A stretch of 64,000 bases of DNA from Parasutterella muris (GCF_943193095.1 NZ_CALPCV010000004.1:62001-126000); one strand, 5' to 3'; numbered from the stretch's first letter, positions 44,515-53,975 are shown. The notes: generated by a model not told the origin, from the letters alone. Numbers and translations are program-made.

Positions 44515-44931
44515 ATGGACATTAAAAAAGACAATCAAATGTATATGACAATCGCTCATATCGCTTCTGAACGCAGTTACGCTAAGCGTCTCAAAGTCGG
44601 CTGTGTGATTGTGAAAAATCATTCGATCATTTCTTTCGGGTGGAATGGTATGCCGACCGGGTATGACAACTGCTGTGAATATGAAGTCGACGGAAAACTG
44701 GTCACTCGTCCCGAGGTTCAGCATGCCGAACTGAACGCGATTGCAAAACTTGCGCAGAATGGTTACTCCTCCAACGGAGCTTCAATATTTATTACTCGTT
44801 CCCCCTGCATCCACTGTGCGCTCCTCATTCAAAAGTGCGGCATCACAGAGGTTTACTACCATGAGAAGTATCGTGACGACTCCGGTATTGAATTTCTTAA
44901 AAAGGCGGGCATTAAGGTTGAGCAGTTATAA
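44515..44931 (+). CDS. dCMP deaminase family protein
   Basis: A 138-residue zinc cytidine/deoxycytidylate deaminase. Zinc ligands: HAE in QHAELNAIAKLA and PCIHCALLIQKC (PCxxC). Upstream parts KRLKVGCVIVKN and WNGMPTGYDNCCE match the dCMP deaminase branch (phage T4 and ComEB-like). It would convert dCMP to dUMP for thymidylate synthesis. GGGGAGCCAGCCATG start. Single gene with its own terminator. Confidence 0.9.
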   Translation: MDIKKDNQMYMTIAHIASERSYAKRLKVGCVIVKNHSIISFGWNGMPTGYDNCCEYEVDGKLVTRPEVQHAELNAIAKLAQNGYSSNGASIFITRSPCIHCALLIQKCGITEVYYHEKYRDDSGIEFLKKAGIKVEQL

Positions 44932-44957
44932 AAGACCTTACTTCACATATCTAAAAA

Positions 44958-44995
44958 AATAGACTTGGAGGTCAATCCAAGTCTATTGCTTTTTT
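44958..44995 (+). terminator. Intrinsic terminator of the deaminase gene
   Basis: AATAGACTTGGA/TCCAAGTCTATT, then GCTTTTTT. Confidence 0.9.
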
Positions 44996-45068
44996 CCGAA
45001 CTCCGACAACGTATCTCGAAGCCGACCGTTCGGGAAAAGGTCAGGCTCACACCTGACGCTTTTAACTC

Positions 45069-45440
45069 TTACTTCATTGCTCTTTTAACAGCATCAATAC
45101 CGCTGTTGATCATGTCATTGAACTGGCCGGCGGTAATACCGGTATACTTTTCTTTAGTCTTTTGAACGGCAACATTAATGATGTCGCGCAGCTCGCCTTC
45201 AGTCAGACTGGAATATTTTTCCTTTGTCTTTTCGACGGCAGCATTAATCAGATCGTTGAGTTCGCCTTCTGTAACATCGCTTTCTTTGTCAATTGCACGC
45301 GGATCCTGAACATATTTGCCAACAGCGTTTTCAACGAGGTTAGATAAACCTTCGACTCCTTCTCCGCTCTTAGCTAGATATGCCATAGCTGCGTCATTGA
45401 GTTCCTCAGAAACTGTCACACTCCATTCAGCTTTTCCCAT
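45069..45440 (-). CDS. Uncharacterised protein with three 23-residue helical repeats
   Basis: A 123-residue protein. The start at ATG 45440 is set by TAAGGAG eight bases upstream. The N-terminal ~45 residues (EWSVTVSEELNDAAMAYLAKSG, LSNLVENAVGKYV) look like a ribbon-helix-helix fold. Then come three repeats with a 23-residue period: VTEGELNDLINAAVEKTKEKY, LTEGELRDIINVAVQKTKEKY and the more divergent ITAGQFNDMINSGIDAVKRAM. I do not recognise the family. An RHH domain plus repeats could be a DNA-binding or antitoxin-like protein, but no partner gene is adjacent. Confidence 0.7.
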   Translation of the reverse strand: MGKAEWSVTVSEELNDAAMAYLAKSGEGVEGLSNLVENAVGKYVQDPRAIDKESDVTEGELNDLINAAVEKTKEKYSSLTEGELRDIINVAVQKTKEKYTGITAGQFNDMINSGIDAVKRAMK

Positions 45441-45541
45441 TTCGATCACTCCTTATGTTTAATCTTTTATCGGGACCTCTCTCGTCCCTTTGCAGGTAAT
45501 ATACTAAGGGAAAACACTAGTATTTAATCCATTTTGAAACC

Positions 45542-45573
45542 AAAAAGGGCACGGAGCTGAATTCCGTGCCCTT
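45542..45573 (-). terminator. Terminator of the HAD/rng operon
   Basis: AAGGGCACGGA/TCCGTGCCCTT; on the minus strand runs into TTTTTGG. Confidence 0.85.
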
Positions 45574-45597
45574 CCGAGTCTTTTGCTGAAATCCGGA

Positions 45598-46266
45598 TTA
45601 TTCCAAGTATTGAGTGAGATTTAAAATCTTAGCCAGTTCTTCAACATTGTCAGCGGTTCCGAGCGATGCGTACCGCTTCAGTTTGTCGGCAGGGCTTGCC
45701 CCGTAAGTCATAGCCACCGAATCCGCTTTAGCGTTTGACGCCATCTGCATATCTAAAACCGAGTCTCCGATCATGACCATATCTGTGGTTTCGAGGCCCG
45801 TTTCATCTGCAAGCGAATGCAGCATCATAGGGTTCGGTTTAGAAAAATTAGTATCCGCTGTCTGGACCGCTTCAAACAAATCACCGACACCTGTGATTTT
45901 GAAGACGCGTTCGACACCCGCCCTGCTTTTACCTGTCGCAATGGCAAGACGCCTTCCATCCTTATGCATATTGGTAAGCAGTTTGCGGAACCCGGGCACT
46001 AAGTCGAGCTGAGACTCCTGCTTCGCGTACCAATCCATATAGGCTTTAGTAAATTCGGCATAGCGTCCGGGCGGGCAATCTGCGCAGCAGATGCCGATGG
46101 AGTCCGAGCGATTCAGACCGATGGTCGAAAGAACCAGTTCGTCCGAAGGCTTGGGATAACCAAGTTCCACACTTGCGTGCTGATAGCCCTTCATGATTAG
46201 AGACGTTGTGTCCATCAGCGTTCCGTCCCAATCAAATACAAACAGTTGCCAGTCTTTATTTGCCAT
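45598..46266 (-). CDS. HAD-family phosphatase (phosphoglycolate-phosphatase-like)
   Basis: A 222-residue haloacid-dehalogenase phosphatase. Motif I VFDWDGTLMDTT, motif II IATGKSRAG, motif III/IV SKPNPMMLHSL with MIGDSVLDMQMA. The cap domain lies between residues ~20 and 90. Phosphoglycolate or a nucleotide phosphate is a likely substrate but not fixed. The start codon abuts the rng stop, so the two form one operon. A similar HAD next to RNase G/E or RluC is common in proteobacteria. Confidence 0.85.
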   Translation of the reverse strand: MANKDWQLFVFDWDGTLMDTTSLIMKGYQHASVELGYPKPSDELVLSTIGLNRSDSIGICCADCPPGRYAEFTKAYMDWYAKQESQLDLVPGFRKLLTNMHKDGRRLAIATGKSRAGVERVFKITGVGDLFEAVQTADTNFSKPNPMMLHSLADETGLETTDMVMIGDSVLDMQMASNAKADSVAMTYGASPADKLKRYASLGTADNVEELAKILNLTQYLE

Positions 46267-47727
46267 TTAGCTCACCAGTACGTCGTACTGTTCCTGCTGA
46301 TATTCATGCTCAACGCTGAGCGTGATCGGTTTTTGAATTGCGTCGCCAAGCAGCGCCAGCGCTTCGCTTTCTTCATCCAGGAATAAATCAATAACGGCTT
46401 GATTTGCAAGGATTCTAAATTCTCTGGCACCGTCAAACTGATGGTGTTCGCGCAGCACTTCCCGAAGAATTTCATAGCAGACGGTACGCGCGGTTTTAAT
46501 TTCGCCTCTTCCGCCGCATGTCGGACAGGTCTCACAAAGGACATGCGCCAGTGACTCACGTGTTCTCTTGCGGGTGATCTGCACCAGACCTAATGAAGTA
46601 AATTCCGATATGGAGATGCGGTTGCGGTCATTCAGTACGGCTTTGCGCAGTTCAGCGAGAACGCCGTCTTCATGATCTTTAGACTCCATGTCGATAAAGT
46701 CGACGATAATGATTCCGCCCAAGTTTCTCAGTCTCAGCTGCCGCGCAATGGCATGTGTCGCTTCGAGGTTTGTTTTGTAGATGGTGTCTGAGAAGTCACG
46801 TCTTCCGACAAATGCTCCAGTGTTGACGTCGATTGTCGTCATGGCTTCAGTCTGATCAATAATAAGATAGCCGCCGGACTTCAGATCCACCCTTCTGCTG
46901 AGCGCAGCTTCCATTTCTTTTTCCAGGTTGTACTGGTCAAAGAGCGGGCGTTCCCCTTCGTAAAGCTCCAATACTCCGCAGGCTTCCGGAACAAACTTTT
47001 GTCCGAAGTTCATTAAATCATTGAAAACAGATCTGCTGTCGACGATGATTTTGGAGGTTTTTTCTGTGAACAGGTCGCGAAGGACTTTCTGCTCAATGGA
47101 CACATCGCAGTACAGCAGTGCCGGAGAATCCATGACGTGTGTTTTGTGTTCGATGTTCTGCCAGAGTTTCTCCAGGTATTTCATATCGTTTAAGAAATCT
47201 TCCTGGTGGGCATCTTCGCCGCTGGTTCGAACGATATAGCCGCCTTCTTTTGTGCCGCAGCTCTGTGACAGCAGTTCAATCTCTTCTTTGAGACGCTCTC
47301 TTTCTGCACCGTCTTCGATTTTTTGGCTGACACCGATATGCGAGGTGTACGGTAGATAAACGAGAAGTCTGCCCGCGAGACTGATTTCCGTTGTCAGACG
47401 AGCGCCCTTAGTTCCGATCGGGTCTTTGGAGACTTGGACCAGAACGACTTGTCCGTCATGAAGCAGTTTCTCAATCGGGATGTTGCCGCCGTTCGCCTGA
47501 TGTGACTGGCGCATATCGCCGACATGAAGAAAGCCTGCTCGCGGAAGGCCGATTTCCACGAACGCCGACTGCATGCCCGGCAGAACTTTGTCGACGATTC
47601 CGAGGTAGATGTTGCCTACCAGGGAAGCTTCGGCATTTCTTTCAATGCGCAGTTCCTGAATCACTCCGTCCTCCATAACAGCGACGCGTGATTCATGCAG
47701 CGCATTATTAATTAGTATTTCCTGCAT
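46267..47727 (-). CDS. rng: Ribonuclease G
   Basis: A 486-residue RNase E/G-type endoribonuclease. The S1 domain lies near the start (GNIYLGIVDKVLPGMQSAFVEIGLPRAGFLH), the catalytic DNase-I-like part contains GGYLIIDQTEAMTTIDVNTG with GIIIVDFIDM, and the zinc-link motif is CETCPTCGGRG near residue 400. It matures 16S rRNA and decays mRNA. The length matches RNase G (no long disordered scaffold as in RNase E). Co-transcribed with the HAD gene. Confidence 0.94.
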   Translation of the reverse strand: MQEILINNALHESRVAVMEDGVIQELRIERNAEASLVGNIYLGIVDKVLPGMQSAFVEIGLPRAGFLHVGDMRQSHQANGGNIPIEKLLHDGQVVLVQVSKDPIGTKGARLTTEISLAGRLLVYLPYTSHIGVSQKIEDGAERERLKEEIELLSQSCGTKEGGYIVRTSGEDAHQEDFLNDMKYLEKLWQNIEHKTHVMDSPALLYCDVSIEQKVLRDLFTEKTSKIIVDSRSVFNDLMNFGQKFVPEACGVLELYEGERPLFDQYNLEKEMEAALSRRVDLKSGGYLIIDQTEAMTTIDVNTGAFVGRRDFSDTIYKTNLEATHAIARQLRLRNLGGIIIVDFIDMESKDHEDGVLAELRKAVLNDRNRISISEFTSLGLVQITRKRTRESLAHVLCETCPTCGGRGEIKTARTVCYEILREVLREHHQFDGAREFRILANQAVIDLFLDEESEALALLGDAIQKPITLSVEHEYQQEQYDVLVS

Positions 47728-47847
47728 ATTTATCCTTTTTTTTTGATATTAAAGATTTTAATCTTTGAGGCTCAAAATTGATAAGCAGTCAACATAAAAA
47801 GAAGATACTGTTGGATAATTGAACTGCTATGGATTTTGGAGATCGGC

Positions 47848-49320
47848 TTGTTCAAGTTTTTTTCTGCCGCAAAAGATGACAACACTGCAGCCTCTTTTTC
47901 AGAGGACGAAGCCCGAGATTTGATTTGGGCAAAAGCTCTGGAAGAAAAAGCGCTGAAGAGTCAGGACGCCGACAATTCTGCGTTTAGAGAGATCACGTCT
48001 CAGACTGCGCATGAACTCGGCGAAGGAGCCTCCTACTCCAAGTTTCTGGATGTTCGGGCCGGACATGTGATTGAGTTCATCAAGACAAAAATCGGAAAAG
48101 CCGCGAATGAGCCGAAACTGATTCCGTTTAGACCGTTCTTTTGGGGACTCGCCGTAGTTATGTTTGTGGGCGGAGTGCTGACAAACGAATTTTCGGTGAC
48201 CGGAAACAAGATCAACCTTCTCTATCCGCCGCTCTTAGGCGTCATTCTCTGGAATATTTTTATTTACTGTGTGCTTTTTGCGAATTTTCTTCTAAATCGA
48301 GGCAAAAAAACTTTCATGGGAATCGGAATTCGCAGAGCGCTTGGCAGTCTTCTTCAGAAAATTCAGACTCGTGGTGCCGGACACGATTCGGCGCTTTCCG
48401 CGTTCTATCAGGAATGGCTCGTCATGCAGGGTCCGCTTCTTAAAACGCGGGTTGCGGAGATGTTCCATTTCGCGGCGTTTGCTTTTGGACTCGGCTTAAT
48501 CGCCTCCATCGGTATTCACGGCTGGGGCACTGAGTACACCGTCGGCTGGGAAAGTACCTGGCTTGCGGATAAACCTGCTTTTGTCGCTGCTGTGATTAAA
48601 CTGTTTTACGGTCTGGTTCCGTTTAATTCTGAGCTTTTTTCCTCTCTGACTCCGGAGGCTGCGGCTCTGATGAATTTTTCTGCAGGCCGAGGCGTCAATG
48701 CGTCTCCCTGGCTTCTGCAGATGTTTTATGTTTTATCCGCAGTTGTTTTGATTCCGAGAGTTTTGCTTACGATTTACTCCTCTTTGAAGGCCGGACTTCT
48801 GCGCAGACACTTTTCTATTAATCTAGAGAGTCCTTATTATTCAAATATTCTTCGCCAGTGGAAAGGCAAAACTATGCTGATTCAAGTTATTCCGTTCTCT
48901 TATCCTTTAAACGTCTCTGTGAAGCAAGGCATTGAGCATCTTGCTCAGTCGCTTCATCCTGAGAACTCGAAGATTGTTTTCTCAGAGGCCGCGCATGAGG
49001 ATACGAAACTTCCGGATTTAGGCGGAGCTGAACAAACGGAAGCGCTAGCCGTTTTTGCGATGACTTCCACGCCTGAAGCGGAGGTTCAGGGTAAATTTAT
49101 TCAGGAATTAAAGAAGAAATCTCAGGCGGCTTCCGCTTTTATGCGAATTATCGTGGACACGTCCGGTTTTGAGGCAAGGTTTGCCAACACGCCGCAGAGA
49201 ATCCGAGAAAGAAAGAAAAATTGGTCAGATTTTCTGGATAAATACGGCGTTAGCTTTGCCTTTGTGAATTTAACGAATGCCGACATTAACGAAGCTGTCA
49301 AGCAGTTTGAGCAAATTTAA
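47848..49320 (+). CDS. DUF2868-family membrane protein
   Basis: A ~490-residue inner-membrane protein. After an acidic N-terminal region it has membrane segments near FRPFFWGLAVVMFVGGVL, LYPPLLGVILWNIFIYCVLF, AEMFHFAAFAFGLGLIASIGI and FYVLSAVVLIPRVLLTIY, then a C-terminal soluble domain (MLIQVIPFSYPLNVSV, FMRIIVDTSGFEARF) that resembles a nucleotide-binding-like fold. It fits the DUF2868 proteins found next to a GTPase in Burkholderiales. No ATG is available in this frame: TTG at 47848 has TTTGGAG eight bases upstream and is preferred; TTG at 47836 is possible. It is followed by the GTPase gene 11 bp on. Confidence 0.8.
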   Translation: MFKFFSAAKDDNTAASFSEDEARDLIWAKALEEKALKSQDADNSAFREITSQTAHELGEGASYSKFLDVRAGHVIEFIKTKIGKAANEPKLIPFRPFFWGLAVVMFVGGVLTNEFSVTGNKINLLYPPLLGVILWNIFIYCVLFANFLLNRGKKTFMGIGIRRALGSLLQKIQTRGAGHDSALSAFYQEWLVMQGPLLKTRVAEMFHFAAFAFGLGLIASIGIHGWGTEYTVGWESTWLADKPAFVAAVIKLFYGLVPFNSELFSSLTPEAAALMNFSAGRGVNASPWLLQMFYVLSAVVLIPRVLLTIYSSLKAGLLRRHFSINLESPYYSNILRQWKGKTMLIQVIPFSYPLNVSVKQGIEHLAQSLHPENSKIVFSEAAHEDTKLPDLGGAEQTEALAVFAMTSTPEAEVQGKFIQELKKKSQAASAFMRIIVDTSGFEARFANTPQRIRERKKNWSDFLDKYGVSFAFVNLTNADINEAVKQFEQI

Positions 49321-49331
49321 AAGGAATATTG

Positions 49332-50786
49332 ATGAGTACGGATCTTCAGAAAATTAACTTATCTTTAGTCAGTCATACCAATGTCGGCAAGACCACTTTA
49401 GCCCGAACACTGCTCGGTCGGGACATCGGCGAAGTCGGAGATAGGTCTCACGTCACAACGGAACCCGAGGATTATGTTCTGCTTCGCGCGCCGGATGATT
49501 CTCAGCTGATTCTCTGGGACACACCGGGATTTGGCGACAGTGTTCGCTTGGCCAATCGTCTGAAAGGAAGAAGCAATCCGATCGGCTGGTTCACCAGTGA
49601 AATTTGGGATCGTCTGACAGATCGTTCTCTTTGGCTGAATCAGCAGGCGATCAAGCATGTACGCGACATCTCCAACGTTATTCTGTACCTCGTAAACGCG
49701 AGTGAATCTCCGGAAGCGGTTCCCTATGTGAAATCCGAAATGGAAATTCTTTCCTGGATTAATAAGCCCGTTATTGTTCTGCTGAACCAGATGGGCGAAG
49801 TTCGTCCACCGGAGCAGGAAAAAGCGGAAGTTCAGGTATGGAAAGACTTCCTCAGCAGCTATCCTTTCGTTAAGGAAGTCATGCCTCTGGATGCCTTTGC
49901 GCGCTGCTGGGTTCAGGAGTATGAACTTTGGAAGCAGATTGAAAACTGTTTGCCTGACAATGAAAAAGCGGCTTTTGCTTCTCTTCATACCACCTGGGTG
50001 CGTCAGAAGACGGCGGTCTACTCTTCTTCGATTGATGCGATGGCGGCCTATCTCGTCAAAGTCACCAACGATAAGGAACTGCTTCAGAGTCAGTCTCTGA
50101 TTGATCGACTGCGCGCGATCGGCCGTACCTTTGGTTTTATCAAAAAAGATATTAATGGCGCCATGAAGGACGCCCAGGTTTCTCTGTCTACGAGGGCCGC
50201 GGACGGCCTTTGCAGTCTGACGCAGAAACTGATTGAAATTAACGGACTTGAAGGCAAAGGTACAACGAACGAAATTCTCAGAAGAGTTCGTGAAGGCTGG
50301 GAAACTCAGGAATCCGTCGATCCGAAAGCGAGTGCCTTGATCGGTGCAGTCGCGGGCGGAGCCATGACCGGTCTTGCAGCGGATATTGCGACCGGAGGAC
50401 TTTCGCTTGGACTTGGCGCGCTTGGCGGCGCAATTGTGGGCGCGGTTGGCGGAGCTGGAGTCGCAGCCGCATATAACATTAAGAAAGGTTCCAAAGAAAA
50501 CATTATTACCTGGAGTCCGGAAGCAACGAAAGGTTTTGTGATTGAAACGGTACTGCTCTACTTAGCCGTCGCTCATTTCGGCAGAGGCCGAGGCGAATGG
50601 GAATCGAGCGAATGTCCGGCCTTCTGGAAGGATCTTACTCAAAAAGTACTTGACGAGCAGAAAGTCGATTTTAAAGAGATCAAAGAGAAAGCTCAGAACG
50701 CGGATCAGCTTCGCGGCGAATACAGCCGAATTCTGAATGCGGTGCTGAAGGAAATTTTTAAAGATCTTTACAACGTTTCCATTTAA
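49332..50786 (+). CDS. GTPase with C-terminal DUF3482-like membrane region
   Basis: A 484-residue protein. The N-terminal small-GTPase domain has G1 SLVSHTNVGKTTLARTLLG, the switch region (GDRSHVTTEPEDYVLL), G3 ILWDTPGFGDS and G4-like VLLNQMGE, where the usual Asp of NKxD is Gly. The C-terminal half contains a long glycine/alanine-rich hydrophobic stretch (GGLSLGLGALGGAIVGAVGG, near residue 355) that probably inserts in the membrane. It forms a conserved pair with the DUF2868 gene upstream. Role unknown. AAAAGGAATATTGATG gives the start. Confidence 0.82.
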   Translation: MSTDLQKINLSLVSHTNVGKTTLARTLLGRDIGEVGDRSHVTTEPEDYVLLRAPDDSQLILWDTPGFGDSVRLANRLKGRSNPIGWFTSEIWDRLTDRSLWLNQQAIKHVRDISNVILYLVNASESPEAVPYVKSEMEILSWINKPVIVLLNQMGEVRPPEQEKAEVQVWKDFLSSYPFVKEVMPLDAFARCWVQEYELWKQIENCLPDNEKAAFASLHTTWVRQKTAVYSSSIDAMAAYLVKVTNDKELLQSQSLIDRLRAIGRTFGFIKKDINGAMKDAQVSLSTRAADGLCSLTQKLIEINGLEGKGTTNEILRRVREGWETQESVDPKASALIGAVAGGAMTGLAADIATGGLSLGLGALGGAIVGAVGGAGVAAAYNIKKGSKENIITWSPEATKGFVIETVLLYLAVAHFGRGRGEWESSECPAFWKDLTQKVLDEQKVDFKEIKEKAQNADQLRGEYSRILNAVLKEIFKDLYNVSI

Positions 50787-50810
50787 TTAACCCGTTACGG
50801 TCCGATTTGA

Positions 50811-50828
50811 GCTCCGCTTTTGCGGAGC
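50811..50828 (+). terminator. Weak hairpin after the GTPase gene
   Basis: GCTCCGC-TTTT-GCGGAGC; short and without an immediate U run. Confidence 0.45.
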
Positions 50829-51042
50829 CGGGGTATCTTGTTTTTATTTAAATTTATATTGACAGTGGGTAAAGTGTTTAGTTTTTATTATTTCATAATG
50901 TGAAATCTCCTTTCAAAAGTCAATGCGCACGGGACTTTCCGAAGACTGTACGTTCGCATCAGATTTTTGAAAATATTAATGATTAGAATGTATGAAACGA
51001 TTTAACTAAACCTTTAAGAACGCTCAACAGCAAAGGAAAAAT

Positions 51043-52689
51043 ATGACGGACAAGAAAGATCAGCTCCGCGGCGTAGATCGCTTAAGAAACCCGTGGATGA
51101 ACAAAGGCAGCACCTTTACAGAAGAAGAAAGAGATAAATACGGTTTGAGAGGTCTTCTTCCTCCGAGAGTTTGCTCCTTTGACGAGCAGGTTGAAAGACT
51201 GACCGACATCATCGGTTCTTACAAAGCTCCGATCAACAAGTATCAAGTACTTGAAGGTGTTCACGCAAGCGACGAGTCTCTGTACTTTGAACTTCTGGTT
51301 CGCAACATTGATGAGTATCTTCCGATTGTTTACACACCGACCGTCGGCGAAGCCTGTCAGAAATTCAGTCATATTTTCCGCTATGCCCGCGGTCTCTATG
51401 TTTCCGCAGAGGACAAAGGTCGAGTTCGTCAGTTAGTCGCCAATGTTCCGCATCAGGATGTTGACATTATTGTTGTGACGGATGGTCAGAGAATTTTAGG
51501 TCTTGGTGACCTGGGTGTTAACGGTATGGGTATTCCTATCGGAAAACTGGCCCTCTACACTGCCTGCGCCGGTGTCAATCCGCAGAAAGCCCTTCCCGTC
51601 TGTATTGACGTTGGTACCAATAATGAAGAGCTGCTTGCCGATCCGCTTTACATGGGTCTTCGTCAGCACCGCGTCACCGGTCCGGCCTATGATGAACTGA
51701 TTGCTGAATTTATTGCTGCCGTTCGCGAACGCTGGCCCCATGTTGTGATTCAGTTTGAAGACTTCCACAACAGTCATGCTTATGACCTTCTGGACTACTG
51801 GAAGGATCGCATCCCCTGCTTCAACGATGACATTCAGGGTACAGCTTCTGTAGTTGTTACCGGTATGTTCTCCGCGATGCGTGCTCTTAAGCAGAAGCTT
51901 TCAGATCAGAGAATTCTGTTCTTAGGCGCAGGTTCTGCCGCCACCGGTATTGCTCATCTGATAGCCGACGCAATGGTTGAAGAAGGTGATACACGTGAAG
52001 AAGCTCTTGCCAGAATTCGTCTCTTTGACTCCAAGGGTTTAGTGACTAAGAAGCGTGAAGCTGCGATTTCGTCCGCAAAGATGCCGTTTGCCGGAGAGGA
52101 CGAACCGGCCGTTTCTTTCCTTGAAGCGGTCAAGGAAGTCAAGCCGACCGCGATCATTGGTGTTTCCGCTCAGGGCGGCGCCTTCACAGAAGAAGTGCTG
52201 CGTGAGATGGCAAAACTGAACGATCGTCCGATTATTTTTGCGCTGTCCAACCCGACATCCAAAGCGGAATGTACCGCTGAAGAAGCCTACCGCTACACTG
52301 ACGGCCGTTGCTTATTTGCCTGCGGTTCTCCGTTCAAACCGGTAGAAATCAACGGTAAGACTTTTGTGCCGCGTCAGGGTAACAACCACTATGTATTCCC
52401 GGGCATCGGACTTGGCTGCATCTTTACAAAATGCACTCGCATTCCGAACGAAGTCTTCCTGGTCGGTGCGAAGACATTAGCTGATTTAGTCAGCGAAGCC
52501 GATCTGGAACGCGGTTCTCTCTATCCGCCGCTGACAGAAGTTCGTTCGATTGCTGCCGAAATCGGCGCAGCTGTTGCCGAGTACCTCTTTGACAAAGGCC
52601 TGGCAACGGTTGAACGTCCTGCCGATCTGAAGAAAGCGGTTCGTGATTTCATGTGGAATCCGAAGAATCCGCACTTCATTGCAGAGTAA
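51043..52689 (+). CDS. Malic enzyme (NAD(P)-dependent, oxaloacetate-decarboxylating)
   Basis: A 548-residue long-form malic enzyme. Motifs: YTPTVGEACQKFSHIFR, GLGDLGVNGMGIPIGKLALY, the metal-binding FEDFHNSHAYDLL and CFNDDIQGTASVV, and the nucleotide-binding LFLGAGSAATGIA. It oxidises malate to pyruvate and CO2 with a nicotinamide cofactor, linking C4-dicarboxylates to pyruvate. The length matches NAD-type enzymes such as E. coli MaeA. CAAAGGAAAAATATG start. Monocistronic. Confidence 0.95.
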   Translation: MTDKKDQLRGVDRLRNPWMNKGSTFTEEERDKYGLRGLLPPRVCSFDEQVERLTDIIGSYKAPINKYQVLEGVHASDESLYFELLVRNIDEYLPIVYTPTVGEACQKFSHIFRYARGLYVSAEDKGRVRQLVANVPHQDVDIIVVTDGQRILGLGDLGVNGMGIPIGKLALYTACAGVNPQKALPVCIDVGTNNEELLADPLYMGLRQHRVTGPAYDELIAEFIAAVRERWPHVVIQFEDFHNSHAYDLLDYWKDRIPCFNDDIQGTASVVVTGMFSAMRALKQKLSDQRILFLGAGSAATGIAHLIADAMVEEGDTREEALARIRLFDSKGLVTKKREAAISSAKMPFAGEDEPAVSFLEAVKEVKPTAIIGVSAQGGAFTEEVLREMAKLNDRPIIFALSNPTSKAECTAEEAYRYTDGRCLFACGSPFKPVEINGKTFVPRQGNNHYVFPGIGLGCIFTKCTRIPNEVFLVGAKTLADLVSEADLERGSLYPPLTEVRSIAAEIGAAVAEYLFDKGLATVERPADLKKAVRDFMWNPKNPHFIAE

Positions 52690-52700
52690 TTTTTAAAAAG

Positions 52701-52730
52701 CCGGCGCTAACCCAGAGCGCCGGTTTTAAA
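52701..52730 (+). terminator. Intrinsic terminator of the malic enzyme gene
   Basis: CCGGCGCT-AACCCAG-AGCGCCGG followed by TTTT. Confidence 0.85.
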
Positions 52731-52739
52731 AACAACGGG

Positions 52740-53276
52740 TATTAAAGTTAAAGAGAATTAGCCGGAAATTTCTGGCTTTTTTCATTTTTACGGTATTAAT
52801 AAATCTCAGCTGATCCTTAAATTTAAAGGGGGATATAAGAAATTTAAATTGTGCCCTATTGTCTCAAATTACAGTCGAATGATTCGAGCGCTTCAGAGAA
52901 ATTAAAACCACTGATTAAGTTTCTCATCTAATGTTTGTAGACAGTGAGTCTTTAAATTTATCAAATAGTTACAATTTGACTCTTGTTCACTCTAATTTAA
53001 TTGATGCCTCTTTCGGGCTTATTTTTAGAAATATTTTTTTGTGCGACTGTCTAACATTTAAAAACTCAAGAAATATTTCGCATATTAATTTACTCTTCCG
53101 TATTGTGAAAAATCTTCTGATCAACGGCAAACCTTTCTATCGGTGTTGCTGAAGCATTGAAATACTTTTGTGCTAGTTCGGCAGTTGAAAATTGGTGCTT
53201 CTAAAACCAGTCTTAATATTTTGGCTGTGTTCAGTGAGAGCGCAACAGTCCCAGCTCAAGTTTTAGGAAATAAAAA
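52740..53276. other. 540-bp AT-rich gap, no confident gene
   Basis: A 73-codon open frame at 52931 has no ribosome-binding site and no recognisable features. Otherwise I see nothing here. Confidence 0.5.
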
Positions 53277-53295
53277 AGGGAGCGATCGGCTCCCT
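53277..53295 (-). terminator. Terminator of the TRIC-like gene
   Basis: AGGGAGC-GATCG-GCTCCCT; on the minus strand followed by TTTTTTATTT. Confidence 0.85.
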
Positions 53296-53306
53296 ATTCT
53301 GGAATT

Positions 53307-53975
53307 TTATTTTTCGGTTTGTGACCTCGCCTCTTCTCTGACGAAGTAAGAAATTCTCCACTTGAAAATGACACATGCCATTCTCAGTGCAACAATGAAG
53401 AACATACCGAGCCAAAGGGAAATGTCAACAGAAACTTTAAGTTCCAAAAGCAGGATGTAGAACCAGCATCCGATAAAACCGACAACCGCATAAGGCTGGC
53501 GGTCAGCAACTACTCCTGGCATTTGGTTCAGGAAAACATCTCGCATCAAACCGCCGAAGACACCGGTGATACATCCGATGATGACAGAAGACAACCATGG
53601 AACTCCGGCTGCTAAAGAAAGAGAGGTTCCGGAAATACAGAAAATACCGAGACCGATCGCATCCGCAAAAATGTACCAATCATGTGCAGTCTTCCGTTTC
53701 TGGAAAAAGCGATAGATGTAAGGCGCTAGGAAACATATAATGAAACAAGCGACTACGTAAAGTTCGTGGTCAATCCAGTAGAACGGCCGACGGTCAATTA
53801 AGATGTCACGAAGAAGACCACCGCCGAAAGCTGTGGAAAAAGCGACAATAAAAACACCCACCGGGTCAATTCTTCTTTTCATTCCTTCGAAGACACCGGA
53901 CAGCGCAAAAGCAACGATTCCGACAAAGTCAAAGACCGGAATAAGCGCATTGAGCGCTTTAATATCGATTTCCAT
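53307..53975 (-). CDS. TRIC/YicG-type cation channel family protein (UPF0126)
   Basis: A 222-residue membrane protein with seven probable segments in two similar halves. Each half carries the family Gly-rich motif followed by Arg-Asp: FSTAFGGGLLRDILID in the first and GVFGGLMRDVFLNQMP in the second. Prokaryotic TRIC proteins are trimeric cation channels; some YicG homologues are linked to glycine-related functions. Here nothing nearby fixes the role. Monocistronic. Confidence 0.85.
   Translation of the reverse strand: MEIDIKALNALIPVFDFVGIVAFALSGVFEGMKRRIDPVGVFIVAFSTAFGGGLLRDILIDRRPFYWIDHELYVVACFIICFLAPYIYRFFQKRKTAHDWYIFADAIGLGIFCISGTSLSLAAGVPWLSSVIIGCITGVFGGLMRDVFLNQMPGVVADRQPYAVVGFIGCWFYILLLELKVSVDISLWLGMFFIVALRMACVIFKWRISYFVREEARSQTEK

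Noticed and set aside
52931..53152. 73-codon plus-strand frame in an AT-rich gap
   Set aside because: AT-driven composition, no ribosome-binding site and no known features.
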